From the NCBI GenBank assembly GCA_013140775.1, contig JABFSA010000014.1:1-64000 (forward strand): a DNA stretch of 64,000 nucleotides, in the 5' to 3' direction. A program made the position numbers and the translations under genes. Within the stretch, counting starts at the first letter, position 1, and every line of letters starts with the position of its first letter. Source of the stretch: Acidobacteriota bacterium (GTDB lineage: Bacteria > Acidobacteriota > Vicinamibacteria > Vicinamibacterales > UBA2999). The notes below the pieces were generated by a model. That model did no database searches, was not told the origin of the DNA, and saw nothing but the letters and a program-made list of their open reading frames with translations. Positions 51,308 to 59,450 of the stretch are shown here, one piece after another.

Positions 51308-52269
51308 GGGTGTCGGACAGTCAAGCGAGAACACGGGTTCCGGCAGGCGTGAAGACGATCGCGTTCGCAGTCGCGATATTCATCTGCGTTCTGGCCGGGT
51401 CTCTCCCGACCCGCATGCAGGCGCAGTCGAGGCTGGCAACAGCCGGCGTGTATTCCTCGGGTCAGGCGCAACGCGGCGCGGCCGACTACAAGGCCCGCTG
51501 CGCGAAGTGCCATGGCGCTCAACTCGAAGGCCTCGCCGGCCCTCCACTGGCGGGCGCGGATTTTCTCAACATCTGGAAAAGCCAGCCGCTGTCGGACCTC
51601 TACGGCAAGGTTCACATCACGATGCCGCTGGATAGCCCTGGCACGCTGACGCCAGCGCAGTCCACGGCCCTCGTGGCGTACATCCTTCAAGGCAACAAGT
51701 TTCCGGCGGGCGGCGCGGATCTGCCTTCAGACGAGCCGGCGCTGAAGCTGATTGCACTCGCACCGGCAGGCACTCCCGCAGCACCGAGAACTGCCGCAGC
51801 AGCCGTGTCGTTCCCGGCAGTCGGCACGCTGAACCAGGTCATGCGCGGCATCCTGTTTCCCAGCTCGAACGTCCTGTTCGACGTGCAGACGCAGGATCCC
51901 GGCGCATCGGAGAAAGCTGGAGCCAAGGCCGGGGCCGCCACCACGTCCGTCCGCTACGGCAATGTCTACGGGCCGTGGATCGGCGTTGACGTCGCGGCCA
52001 TCGCGATCGCGGAGTCTGCCCCGCTGCTCATGACACCGGGACGACGGTGCGAGAACGGCAAGCCCGTGCCGGTGGACCGCGCCGACTGGCAGATGTACGT
52101 ACAAGGACTCGTCGAGGCGGGTCGCGTCGCCTATAAGGCGTCTCAGTCCAGAAGCCAGGACGCCGTCAGCGAAGCCACCAACCAGATCGCTGACTCCTGC
52201 GCCAACTGCCATCGCGTCTACCGCGATGTGGCGAATCCTGCGATGCGGTGTACGCCCCCAGCCCCTTAG
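51304..52269 (+). CDS. Exported two-haem cytochrome c
   Basis: A 321-residue protein with signal segment KTIAFAVAIFICVLAGSLPT. The N-terminal cytochrome c domain has CAKCHGAQLEGLAGPPLAG and a Met in HITMPLDSPG. A long Ala/Pro-rich linker follows, and a C-terminal domain ends with CANCHRVYRDVANPAMRC, a second haem motif of a different type. The GTG at 51304 overlaps the DUF6152 stop (GTGA); a GTG at 51349 would give a shorter, more typical signal peptide. The operon layout suggests that it works with the DUF6152 protein in electron transfer or metal redox chemistry (inference). Confidence 0.82.
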   Translation: MRVSDSQARTRVPAGVKTIAFAVAIFICVLAGSLPTRMQAQSRLATAGVYSSGQAQRGAADYKARCAKCHGAQLEGLAGPPLAGADFLNIWKSQPLSDLYGKVHITMPLDSPGTLTPAQSTALVAYILQGNKFPAGGADLPSDEPALKLIALAPAGTPAAPRTAAAAVSFPAVGTLNQVMRGILFPSSNVLFDVQTQDPGASEKAGAKAGAATTSVRYGNVYGPWIGVDVAAIAIAESAPLLMTPGRRCENGKPVPVDRADWQMYVQGLVEAGRVAYKASQSRSQDAVSEATNQIADSCANCHRVYRDVANPAMRCTPPAP

Positions 52270-52289
52270 ATCAAAACGATAATCCTGCC

Positions 52290-52781
52290 ATGCGCAGGCG
52301 ACACCTCTACGTCCTCATCTTTGCGCTGCCGGCGTTCCTGCTGTCGCTCATCGGGGGCGCGATGCTGCTCGGCGCCGCAACCGGGGTGCTGTGGTTGTTC
52401 GTCTTCGGCGATAACCCCTGGCCGTCCGCGGCCAACACCCTGCTCACCACCACCTTTATCATTGGCACCCTCGCCCTCTGGCTTGCGCAGTTGGCCATCG
52501 CGTACGCGATAGGCAAAACGCAGGAACGCCGGCCCTCGTTGAACAGGACGCACGTCGCCGCATCTGTGGGCGCGACGATCGCGCTCGCAGGACTCATCGC
52601 CGTGCGAGTCCTCGGCATTGGGAGCGCTGCGGCCCGAACGGACACCATGATCTGCGCCGACCACTGCCTCGCCAGAGGTTTCTCCGCGAGCGGCATGGCG
52701 CCGCGCGACTCCGGCGACCACACGTGTACCTGCTACGACGCGCAAGGACAGGAAAGCGTCAGCGTTCCGATCGAGAGATAG
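52290..52781 (+). CDS. Small integral membrane protein of unknown function
   Basis: The 163-residue product has three likely membrane segments (LYVLIFALPAFLLSLIGGAM, TFIIGTLALWLAQLAIAYAI, VAASVGATIALAGLIAVRVL) and a C-terminal tail with four cysteines (ICADHCLARGF and HTCTCYDAQG). I do not recognise the family. The Cys pairs suggest disulfides or metal binding, presumably outside the membrane. It starts 20 bases after the cytochrome stop and may be co-transcribed with it. It is followed by an R2 repeat. Confidence 0.65.
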   Translation: MRRRHLYVLIFALPAFLLSLIGGAMLLGAATGVLWLFVFGDNPWPSAANTLLTTTFIIGTLALWLAQLAIAYAIGKTQERRPSLNRTHVAASVGATIALAGLIAVRVLGIGSAAARTDTMICADHCLARGFSASGMAPRDSGDHTCTCYDAQGQESVSVPIER

Positions 52782-52785
52782 ACGC

Positions 52786-52856
52786 AACCACGAAGAAGCG
52801 AAGGAATCGAAGGCACATACCTGGATGCTTCGTGGATCTTCGTGTCGTCGTGGCTT
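52786..52856. repeat. Inverted repeat R2 (AACCACGAAG ... CTTCGTGTCGTCGTGG)
   Basis: Second full R2 copy: left arm 52786-52813 with ACGAAG/GCGAAG units, right arm 52828-52856. It lies 5 bases after the stop of the membrane-protein gene and ends with GTAG, like the R1 tail. Confidence 0.75.
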
Positions 52857-52942
52857 GGTCGTAGCGTCAGACCCCGAAAAACAGAGAACGAACAATTTTG
52901 TACAGAAAGTTCGACGTTTTTCGGGCGATGATACGCTTTTGT

Positions 52943-52961
52943 CCCACGCTGCTGGCGTGGG
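52943..52961. promoter_or_regulatory. 7-bp perfect hairpin upstream of the zinc protease gene
   Basis: CCCACGC-TGCTG-GCGTGGG lies 31 bases before the ATG at 52992. It could be an operator or a leader hairpin. Confidence 0.35.
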
Positions 52962-52991
52962 CGAACATTGACCGAGGCAGGGAACAGGGAC

Positions 52992-53636
52992 ATGAAGGTC
53001 GTCGGACGCCGCGCGCTGATGCTCCTGGCGACCGTGGGGACATTGACGATCCCCGCGGGCGCAGCGACGCCCGTCTCCTTGACCATCCGTCTCTACAACA
53101 GCTCCGGCGTCACAAGCGAGGAGATGCAGTCGGCGCGAAGAGCCGCCGAAGCCATCCTCGCCGACACGGGATTAGCGGTCGCGTTCCGGCACTGCGGCCG
53201 CTCCCCTTTCACTTCTGCCGTCGATGCATGCGCGGAGCCACTCCGGCCCTCCGAAGTGGTGGTGCGGATCATCAAGGCACCTGCTTTCAGCCCGACGCTC
53301 CATCCTGACGCGTACGGAATGGCGTATGTCGTACCAGAGACGAATCGCGGCTGGCTGGCCACTGTCTTCTCTGATCGGATCAACAACGCGGCAGCGCGCC
53401 TGCACGTCGAGCCTGGCACACTGCTCGGCCTCGTCGCGGCCCACGAGGTCGGGCACCTGCTGCTCGGTGTCGCCTATCACGGAGAAGACGGCGTCATGCC
53501 GGCGGATCTCCCTGATGCACTGCTGACACGAGACGATCAGGAGTGGCGGTTCTCCTCGAACGAGGCCGAGCGACTCCATCGCTCACTCGAGTCAATGACC
53601 GGCACTTCCGCGTCATCGCCTGCTGTCGAGTTCTGA
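52992..53636 (+). CDS. Exported zinc metalloprotease-like protein (HExxH)
   Basis: A 214-residue protein with signal peptide (RRALMLLATVGTLTIPAGAA), a beta/alpha region (SLTIRLYNSSGVTSEEMQSA, PSEVVVRIIKAP) and the motif AAHEVGHLLLGVAYHGEDGV, an HExxHxxxxxxxH zinc site like that of small metzincin-related peptidases, followed by a Met (VMPADL) that could form the Met-turn. The start is ATG 52992 with CAGGGA upstream. Substrate unknown. It lies upstream of the TonB receptor, separated by a 351-base gap. Confidence 0.75.
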   Translation: MKVVGRRALMLLATVGTLTIPAGAATPVSLTIRLYNSSGVTSEEMQSARRAAEAILADTGLAVAFRHCGRSPFTSAVDACAEPLRPSEVVVRIIKAPAFSPTLHPDAYGMAYVVPETNRGWLATVFSDRINNAAARLHVEPGTLLGLVAAHEVGHLLLGVAYHGEDGVMPADLPDALLTRDDQEWRFSSNEAERLHRSLESMTGTSASSPAVEF

Positions 53637-53987
53637 CACAAATGAGCCTGTAGACAGGCGAATCACACAAAAGAGTCGCTTTCAAGGAATCGCCCCTGCC
53701 CGAGCCAGGATCACGGCTCGCAGCCTGATTTCCTGCGTATTCCTGCAGATTTCGAACAACTCATCACTCATGAACGGGTCGCCGGCGCCAGCTCTTGGAT
53801 GGCGCACGCCTTGCACTAATTTGCGCGACGACCGCGCTCAGACGCGCGACGTCTCCAGCCCCGACGCTCCGGCGATGTGACCGCGGTCGCGCACAGACGC
53901 GAATCCGGTCATATCGACTGCGAATCCCAGGCCCCGCAGCCGCCCACAGCCTCGACGCCTCTCTCATTCGACGAGAAAGGGATATCA
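53637..53987. other. 351-base gene-free leader region of the TonB receptor
   Basis: Only small out-of-context frames occur here and no protein is recognisable. GCCTGT-AG-ACAGGC (53646-53659), just after the protease stop, may be a weak terminator. GAGAAAGGGATATCA directly precedes the TonB receptor ATG. I see no convincing promoter. Confidence 0.5.
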
Positions 53988-56900
53988 ATGAACTCGAGAC
54001 CCGTCAGTGTGCGGTCGGTCCGTCTTCGGGCGGCCGTCGTCGGTCTACTGCTCGCCGCCGCGAGCCTCGTCATCACCATCAACGCCAGCGCGCAGACCTA
54101 TCAGGGAGCCCTGCGCGGGGCGGTGCGCGATGCACAGGGTGTCATTCCCGGTGCGGAAATCACGCTCATCAGCGAAGAAACGAACGCCGAGCGGGCGGCG
54201 ATGACGAACGAAGTCGGGGAGTACGCGTTTGCGAGCGTGTTACCAGGCACCTACACGCTTCGGGTGTCGCTGCCAGGCTTCAGGACCGAGGAACGCAAGG
54301 GGATTCGAGTCGGAACGCAACAGTCACTGGTCCTCGACTTCATGCTCGAAGTGGGCGCGATCTCGGAGCAGATTACGGTCACAGGTGAAGCGCCGCTCGT
54401 CGAGCGCGCAAGCGCCTCGCAGGCGGCCTCGCTCGATCAGGAGGCCCTCCAGAGCCTGCCCATCTTTGGACGCAACACGTTCTTCGCCGCCATCTCAACG
54501 CCTGGTGTCATCCAGACCGGTGACCCGCAGTTCGTGCGCTACCAGGATCAGTCCGGTTCATCGCAGCTCTCACTGGGCGGCGGGCCCCGTCGCGGCAACG
54601 GCTACCTCATCGAGGGCGTGTCCATCACGGACCTGACGAATCGCCCCACGATTGCACCGTCGATGGAGGCGGTCGAAGAACTGAAGGTCCAGACCAAGAC
54701 CTACGAAGCGGACATGGGACACGCGGCAGGCGGCGTCTTCAACACCACGGCCCGATCGGGATCGAACATCTGGCACGGCAGCGCGCTGCTCGTGAGCAAA
54801 CCAGGCATGACAACGGGCACACTGTTCTTTGCCAAGCGCGCGGGACTCGAAAACCCGCCGCAGTATTACCACAACTGGGCCGGCTCACTTGGCGGTCCAC
54901 TCGTGAAGGACAAGACATTCTTCTGGTTCAGCACGGACGGCTACAAACAGCGCAGCACTCGCAACAGCGTGCTCACGCTGCCGACAGCTGCGGAGCGCGC
55001 CGGAAACTTTTCGCAGACGCGCAACACCGCCGGGCAGCTCGTCACCATCTACGATCCTCTGACGACGCGAACGGAGAACGGTGTCATCGTGCGAGACCCG
55101 TTCCCCGGCAACGTCATCCCGGGTGACCGGATCAGCGCGGTCGCAAGAGCGATGCTCACGCCGATGCCCATCCCCACCGACGGAAAGTCGTTCAACGGCC
55201 AGGCAATCCTCGACGACGGCCCGCAGGATCAGGAGACGCTGAAGGTCGATCAGCGCTGGACGGAGAGCTGGACGATGAGCGGCCTCTATGCGCATCAGCA
55301 CACCAAGGAACCCGGATCGGCGTTCTTCGGCGCGCACGGAACCGTTCCCGGGGATCCGAGTGCCAGCCTGCTCTTCCGCACGGTCAATCTACTCGCGTTG
55401 AACAACATCTTCATCCCTGATGCGAACACTGCCGTTGCAGTGAGATACGGCATAAATCGATTCCAGGATTTCGGCGGCAACTACCCGACGTTCGATGCAG
55501 GGACGCTCGGGTTCCCGGCAAGCCTCGTGAGCGCGATGACGTTCAACACCTTCCCCCAGGCGGCGATCACCGGATACGGCGGGACCACCACGCTCGGCAA
55601 CGGCGGTCCCAGTCGCACGACCCACCTGACGCAAACGGCGAACGCCTCGGTCTCTCGTCTCATGGGCAGCCACACGCTGAAGTTCGGCGCGGAGTATCGG
55701 CGGATTGGGGCAAGCACGAGAACGTTCAGTACTTCGGCGGGCACCTACAACTTCACGCAGGCGTTCACGGCAGCGACGCCTACCGCAGCCGGTGGCGACG
55801 CGTTCGCCAGCTTCCTTCTCGGCTTTCCCTCGACGGGCAGCATCGTCTATGCGACGCCCGCCGACTATCTCGTGGACTACTACGCCGGCTACGCCCAGGA
55901 CGAATACCGCGCGAGCTCGAAGCTCACGTTGAACTACGGCCTGCGGTACGAATACGAGCCCGGCGTCCGTGAAGCCGACGGCCACTTTACGGTTGGCTTC
56001 GACAGGGACGCGATGTTCCCCGTGCAGGTGCCCGGCATGACGCTCAAGGGTGGCCTCATGTATGCGGGAGTGAACGGGTATCCCACGACGCAGGGCGAAT
56101 CACTCAACGGCCTGGCGCCTCGCGGCGGGTTTGCCTGGTCGGTCTCGGACAACGACGTCATCCGTGGCGGCTACGGCTTCTTCTGGGCGCCCGTGCAGTT
56201 CTCCGGCGTCGGCGAGACCGCCATGGGACGACTCGGCTACACGGCGACCACCACGTATCTTTCGAGCACTGACGGCAATCGCACACCCGCCAATTCCCTG
56301 AGCAATCCGTTCCCCGCGGGCATTATTCCACCGCAGGGCGACGCACTGGGGCTGGCAACCGGCGCCGGCGGCGTCATCGATTTCGTCGATCAGCACTCCG
56401 GGCCCGGACAGGTCCATCAGTACTCCATCGACTATTCACACGAGTTCCCTGCCGGCATCGCCGTATCAATCGGATACTCGGGCAGCAGGTCCGACCACAT
56501 GCCGGTTGGCGGCACCGTGGACGCGACCGTCAACATCAATCAGCTCGATCCGCAGTACCTCGCGCTCGGTTCGGCGCTGCTCGATCTGCTGCCGAACCCG
56601 TTCTTCGGCAATTCCGCGTTCGGCAACCTGGCCAACTCGGCGACGATCACCCGCGGACAGCTGCTCCGCCCGTTCCCACAGTTCACCGATGTGCTTGCTC
56701 ACCGCGTAACGGACGCTCGTGCCCGATACAACGCGATGACGCTTCGATTCGACAAGCGGGTGCGGGACAACTGGGGCGTGAATGCGAACTACACGTTCAG
56801 CCGGTTGATGGACAACCAGTTCGGCGAGTCCAATACCTACTCCGCGCGCAGCCAGAACGCGCTCGACACGTATGACCTCGACCGCGAGTGGGGCTACTCG

Positions 56901-57476
56901 CTGCTCGACGTGCCCCATCGTTTCAACGTCAACGGCACCTTCGTGGTGCCTGTCGGAAACGGACACCGGTGGCTGAGCGATGGGATTGGAAGTGTGCTGC
57001 TCGGCGGCTGGTCGGTCACGATGGCCGCACGCTTCCAGACCGGCTTCCCCGTGAGCGTGTGGCAGTCCGCGAGTAACTCAGGGCTGCTCGGTGGCAGCTC
57101 GCAGGGCAGCTCACAGCGTCCCAACATCGTGCCCGGTGTCGATCTCGGTACGAGTGGCTCGCTCGAGGAACGATTGACGAGCTGGATCAATCCCGCGGCG
57201 TTCACGGCCGCGCCGGCATACACCCTGGGAAACGCGCCACGGACCCTCTCGGACCTGCGCACGCCTGGCCAGCGCAACGTAGACCTCAGCGTCCAGAAGG
57301 CGCAACGGATTAGTGGCGGACAGACCATCTCTGTCAGGGCGGACGTGCTGAACCTCTTCGACAACCCGCTCTTCACCACACTGCAGTCGCAGTTCGGCAC
57401 GCCGACGTTCGGGCAGTTGACGGCCGTCGGTGGCTACGCCCGGTCAGTGCAGTTTCAGGTTCGGTTTGGTTTCTGA
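53988..57476 (+). CDS. TonB-dependent receptor, Oar-like
   Basis: A 1162-residue outer-membrane receptor: signal peptide (AAVVGLLLAAASLVITINAS, then AQT), carboxypeptidase-regulatory domain (about 40-125: QGALRGAVRDAQGVIPGAEI, PGTYTLRVSLPGF), the linker ISEQITVTGEAPLVERASAS, plug (GNGYLIEGVSITDLTNRPTI, AGGVFNTTARSGSNIWHGSA) and a long barrel ending SVQFQVRFGF. AAAGGG lies before the ATG at 53988; the open frame upstream is not supported. The stop codon is directly followed by the remains of an amine oxidase, which may once have shared its operon. Confidence 0.9.
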   Translation: MNSRPVSVRSVRLRAAVVGLLLAAASLVITINASAQTYQGALRGAVRDAQGVIPGAEITLISEETNAERAAMTNEVGEYAFASVLPGTYTLRVSLPGFRTEERKGIRVGTQQSLVLDFMLEVGAISEQITVTGEAPLVERASASQAASLDQEALQSLPIFGRNTFFAAISTPGVIQTGDPQFVRYQDQSGSSQLSLGGGPRRGNGYLIEGVSITDLTNRPTIAPSMEAVEELKVQTKTYEADMGHAAGGVFNTTARSGSNIWHGSALLVSKPGMTTGTLFFAKRAGLENPPQYYHNWAGSLGGPLVKDKTFFWFSTDGYKQRSTRNSVLTLPTAAERAGNFSQTRNTAGQLVTIYDPLTTRTENGVIVRDPFPGNVIPGDRISAVARAMLTPMPIPTDGKSFNGQAILDDGPQDQETLKVDQRWTESWTMSGLYAHQHTKEPGSAFFGAHGTVPGDPSASLLFRTVNLLALNNIFIPDANTAVAVRYGINRFQDFGGNYPTFDAGTLGFPASLVSAMTFNTFPQAAITGYGGTTTLGNGGPSRTTHLTQTANASVSRLMGSHTLKFGAEYRRIGASTRTFSTSAGTYNFTQAFTAATPTAAGGDAFASFLLGFPSTGSIVYATPADYLVDYYAGYAQDEYRASSKLTLNYGLRYEYEPGVREADGHFTVGFDRDAMFPVQVPGMTLKGGLMYAGVNGYPTTQGESLNGLAPRGGFAWSVSDNDVIRGGYGFFWAPVQFSGVGETAMGRLGYTATTTYLSSTDGNRTPANSLSNPFPAGIIPPQGDALGLATGAGGVIDFVDQHSGPGQVHQYSIDYSHEFPAGIAVSIGYSGSRSDHMPVGGTVDATVNINQLDPQYLALGSALLDLLPNPFFGNSAFGNLANSATITRGQLLRPFPQFTDVLAHRVTDARARYNAMTLRFDKRVRDNWGVNANYTFSRLMDNQFGESNTYSARSQNALDTYDLDREWGYSLLDVPHRFNVNGTFVVPVGNGHRWLSDGIGSVLLGGWSVTMAARFQTGFPVSVWQSASNSGLLGGSSQGSSQRPNIVPGVDLGTSGSLEERLTSWINPAAFTAAPAYTLGNAPRTLSDLRTPGQRNVDLSVQKAQRISGGQTISVRADVLNLFDNPLFTTLQSQFGTPTFGQLTAVGGYARSVQFQVRFGF

Positions 57477-57982
57477 GTACTGACCAGATCAAGATCGGGC
57501 TGCAGATGAAGCGGCGCTTCTGGGAGGAAGACGACAAGATCTTCGGTGGCCACCTCTACTCCAACCTCCCTCTCGGCACGTTCTCCTATCCCTCCTGGGG
57601 CTACTTCGGCAACAAGGGCATCGTCCTCGGCTTCTATGGCAACGGTCAGATGTCTGGCGTCATCAACATGCCAATCAAGGACCGCATCGAACACGTGCTG
57701 ACGCACGCGGGCAAAGTCCATCCGCAGCTTCGGGAGGAGTACGAGACCGCGTACTGCACGTTCTGGGAAAAGACTCCGTACAGTCTGGGCGCTTTCGCGG
57801 GCGGAGGCGGTACGGGCAACTCAGAACGACTTGCCACACTCAACAAGCCCGACAACCGGATCTTCATCGGCTGCGCGGCCATCAGCGGCAACGGCGGCTG
57901 GCAGGAAGGCGCCATCACCGCCGCGTGGAGACAAGTCAAGCAGCTGCACGAGACGGTCATGAGCAGGACGGCGACTGCTTAG
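57476..57982 (+). pseudogene. C-terminal fragment of a flavin amine oxidase
   Basis: Homology begins right after the TonB receptor stop: the frame reads DQIKIGLQMKRRFWEEDDKI, continues through SNLPLGTFSYPSWGYFGNKG and ends with the FAD-binding C-terminal motif (RIFIGCAAISGNGGWQEGAI, then AAWRQVKQLHE). These are the last roughly 165 residues of flavin-containing monoamine oxidase-type proteins, normally around 500. The N-terminal Rossmann domain is absent, so it cannot bind FAD as usual. The ATG at 57506 has no ribosome-binding site. I infer that a deletion fused the receptor end to this remnant. A cytochrome c gene follows at 58080. Confidence 0.75.
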
Positions 57983-57985
57983 CAG

Positions 57986-58007
57986 AGGTGCGAGGTGCGA
58001 GGTTCGC
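57986..58007. repeat. Short GGTGCGA repeat remnant
   Basis: AGGTGCGAGGTGCGAGGTTCGCG has two exact and one altered heptamers and follows the amine-oxidase remnant stop by 3 bases. The unit is the same as in the array at 44201-44271. Confidence 0.55.
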
Positions 58008-58024
58008 GACTAGACACTCGTGGG

Positions 58025-58066
58025 GTCCGGCTTTCCTGCCCCGAGCGAAGTCGAGGGGAGCCGGAC
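58025..58066. repeat. R1 palindrome interrupted by a second palindrome
   Basis: GTCCGGCT (58025-58032) and AGCCGGAC (58059-58066) are the R1 arms. Between them lies CCCCGAGCGAAGTCGAGGGG (58039-58058), itself an inverted repeat. The nested hairpin ends 2 bases before the GGAGG of the cytochrome gene and could affect its translation. Confidence 0.65.
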
Positions 58067-58079
58067 CTGGAGGCGTTCG

Positions 58080-58553
58080 ATGCATTTGAGGGAACACATC
58101 ATGGCGATGGGACGTGCGTTTCTTCTGGCCTTCGCGGCGAGCGCGAGCGCGGTGGGAATTGTGACAATGGGCGAAGTCATGGTGGCGGGACAGGGCTCGC
58201 CACCTGCCGTCTTCACGGCTCAGCAGGCGACGGCCGGAAAGGCCGCGTACGCGAAGAACTGCGCGTCGTGCCACTCGCCAGACTTGAGCGGCAACGGCGA
58301 GATCTCCGCGCTCGCCGGCCCAGCCTTCATGGAGACGTGGGGTCCCCGCACAACGAAACAGTTCTTCGACTACATCTCCGCAGCGATGCCCTACGGCCAG
58401 CCATCGCTGACAACGGAGGCCTACACGGAAATCAGCGCCTTCATCCTGCAATCCAACGGCGCCATCGCCGGCGAGAGCGCGCTCACCGCATCGACATCAG
58501 TCGAGATCCGCGGCCTGGCGGCAGCCGCAACCCTCACGCCGGCGTCGCACTGA
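58080..58553 (+). CDS. Exported monoheme cytochrome c
   Basis: A 157-residue protein with signal segment (GRAFLLAFAASASAVGIVTM) and one cytochrome c domain: AAYAKNCASCHSPDLSGNGE with haem motif CASCH, and a distal Met probably in SAAMPYGQP near the C-terminal half. GGAGG at 58069-58073 is 6 bases before the ATG at 58080; upstream codons in this frame lie inside a repeat. It follows the amine-oxidase remnant and may have been that enzyme's electron acceptor, as in the enzyme/cytochrome pairs elsewhere in the window. Confidence 0.85.
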   Translation: MHLREHIMAMGRAFLLAFAASASAVGIVTMGEVMVAGQGSPPAVFTAQQATAGKAAYAKNCASCHSPDLSGNGEISALAGPAFMETWGPRTTKQFFDYISAAMPYGQPSLTTEAYTEISAFILQSNGAIAGESALTASTSVEIRGLAAAATLTPASH

Positions 58554-58625
58554 AAGAGGTGAGCAGGACGAAGGAGTAGCTCCGAGGCACCCGAGCTGAG
58601 CCTACCGGACCTCCTTGAGTCGAGC

Positions 58626-58653
58626 TGCAACGGTTATGCCTAAGACCGTTGCA
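58626..58653. terminator. 9-bp perfect hairpin between convergent genes
   Basis: TGCAACGGT (58626-58634) and ACCGTTGCA (58645-58653) are exact complements with a 10-base loop, between the convergent cytochrome (ends 58553) and VWA (ends 58723) genes. There is no T-run. The remainder of the 169-base gap shows no gene. Confidence 0.45.
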
Positions 58654-58722
58654 AATGGACCTCGGTTCCTCGCGCAATCGACCTACCTCTTCGACAGGAG
58701 CTGCCTGATGCTCGAGCCCGAG

Positions 58723-59367
58723 CTAATGCACTCGCTTCTTCTTCACTCTCGCGCCGGTCGTCGGCTGGGAGAACTCCGCTTCTCCCGTCTCGCGGAACTC
58801 GGAGACAGCCGCCGACATGGCGGCTGAGGCCAGACGATACGACGCCCCGTCGGAATCGAAGTTCATCGCCGCCTTCGGCGCGATGCCGATGTGGCCGCCC
58901 TCCTGGATGGCGTCCTGGTTGGCGGCCATGAAGAGGAAGCCCCAGCGATAGACATCGCGCTGCGTCGAGATCATCTCGAAGACCCGGGCGCGGGTGTAGC
59001 GGGTGCTCGCATTCTCCAGACCGTCGGTGATGATGACCATCAGCACGCGATCGGGACGGTCGGTCTCGGGCAACATGCGCAGGCGATCACCAGTCGCCTC
59101 AATCGTCCGCCCGACAGCATCGAGCAGTGCTGTCGTCCCGCGCGGTTGAAACGTGCCCGCGGTGAGGAGCGGCGCATCTGCGATGGGCTGCTCAGCGTAG
59201 ACGACGTCGTAATGGTCGTCGAACTGCACGAGCGTCAGCCGGCAGTCGCCCGGCTGCGCCCGCTGCTCGGTGACGAAGTGATTGAACCCACCGACCACGT
59301 CCGTGGCGATGGAGTCCATGGATCCGGACCGGTCGAGAATGATGGTGATGTCTGCCTCGTGTTTCAT
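58723..59367 (-). CDS. Von Willebrand factor A domain protein
   Basis: The 214-residue product has no signal peptide. It is a single VWA domain with a MIDAS motif: DITIILDRSGSMDSIATDVV (DxSxS), the Thr in RGTTALLDAVGRT and Asp in MVIITDGLENAS. The C-terminus is basic (ARVKKKRVH). Stand-alone cytosolic VWA proteins of this kind bind metal and act as adaptors, for example in tellurite-type stress systems or chaperone complexes; the role here is unknown. GGAGATC precedes the ATG at 59367. Two R1 repeats lie between it and the upstream gene. Confidence 0.85.
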   Translation of the reverse strand: MKHEADITIILDRSGSMDSIATDVVGGFNHFVTEQRAQPGDCRLTLVQFDDHYDVVYAEQPIADAPLLTAGTFQPRGTTALLDAVGRTIEATGDRLRMLPETDRPDRVLMVIITDGLENASTRYTRARVFEMISTQRDVYRWGFLFMAANQDAIQEGGHIGIAPKAAMNFDSDGASYRLASAAMSAAVSEFRETGEAEFSQPTTGARVKKKRVH

Positions 59368-59388
59368 GTGATCTCCATTGCTCAATTC

Positions 59389-59413
59389 GCGCGGCTGAAG
59401 CCGCGCACTACGA
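59389..59413. repeat. Palindromic repeat R1 (GCGCGGCT-GA-AGCCGCGC) with ACTACGA tail
   Basis: First of two adjacent R1 copies in the gap between the 92-residue gene and the VWA gene. Tail ACTACGA at 59407-59413. Confidence 0.8.
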
Positions 59414-59425
59414 CTGACTCTTATC

Positions 59426-59450
59426 GTCCGGCTGAAGCCGGACACTACGA
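59426..59450. repeat. Palindromic repeat R1 (GTCCGGCT-GA-AGCCGGAC) with ACTACGA tail
   Basis: Second adjacent copy, of the GTCCGG subtype. Its tail (59444-59450) read on the minus strand is TCGTAGT and supplies the last codon (Ser) and TAG stop of the 92-residue gene at 59445-59723. Confidence 0.8.

Noticed and set aside
53637..53987. A riboswitch in the TonB receptor leader
   Set aside because: I saw no conserved riboswitch core, such as a cobalamin B12-box, in the 351 bases.
57995..58579. A 194-codon frame overlapping the cytochrome c gene
   Set aside because: The CASCH motif, signal peptide and ribosome-binding site belong to the frame starting at 58080.
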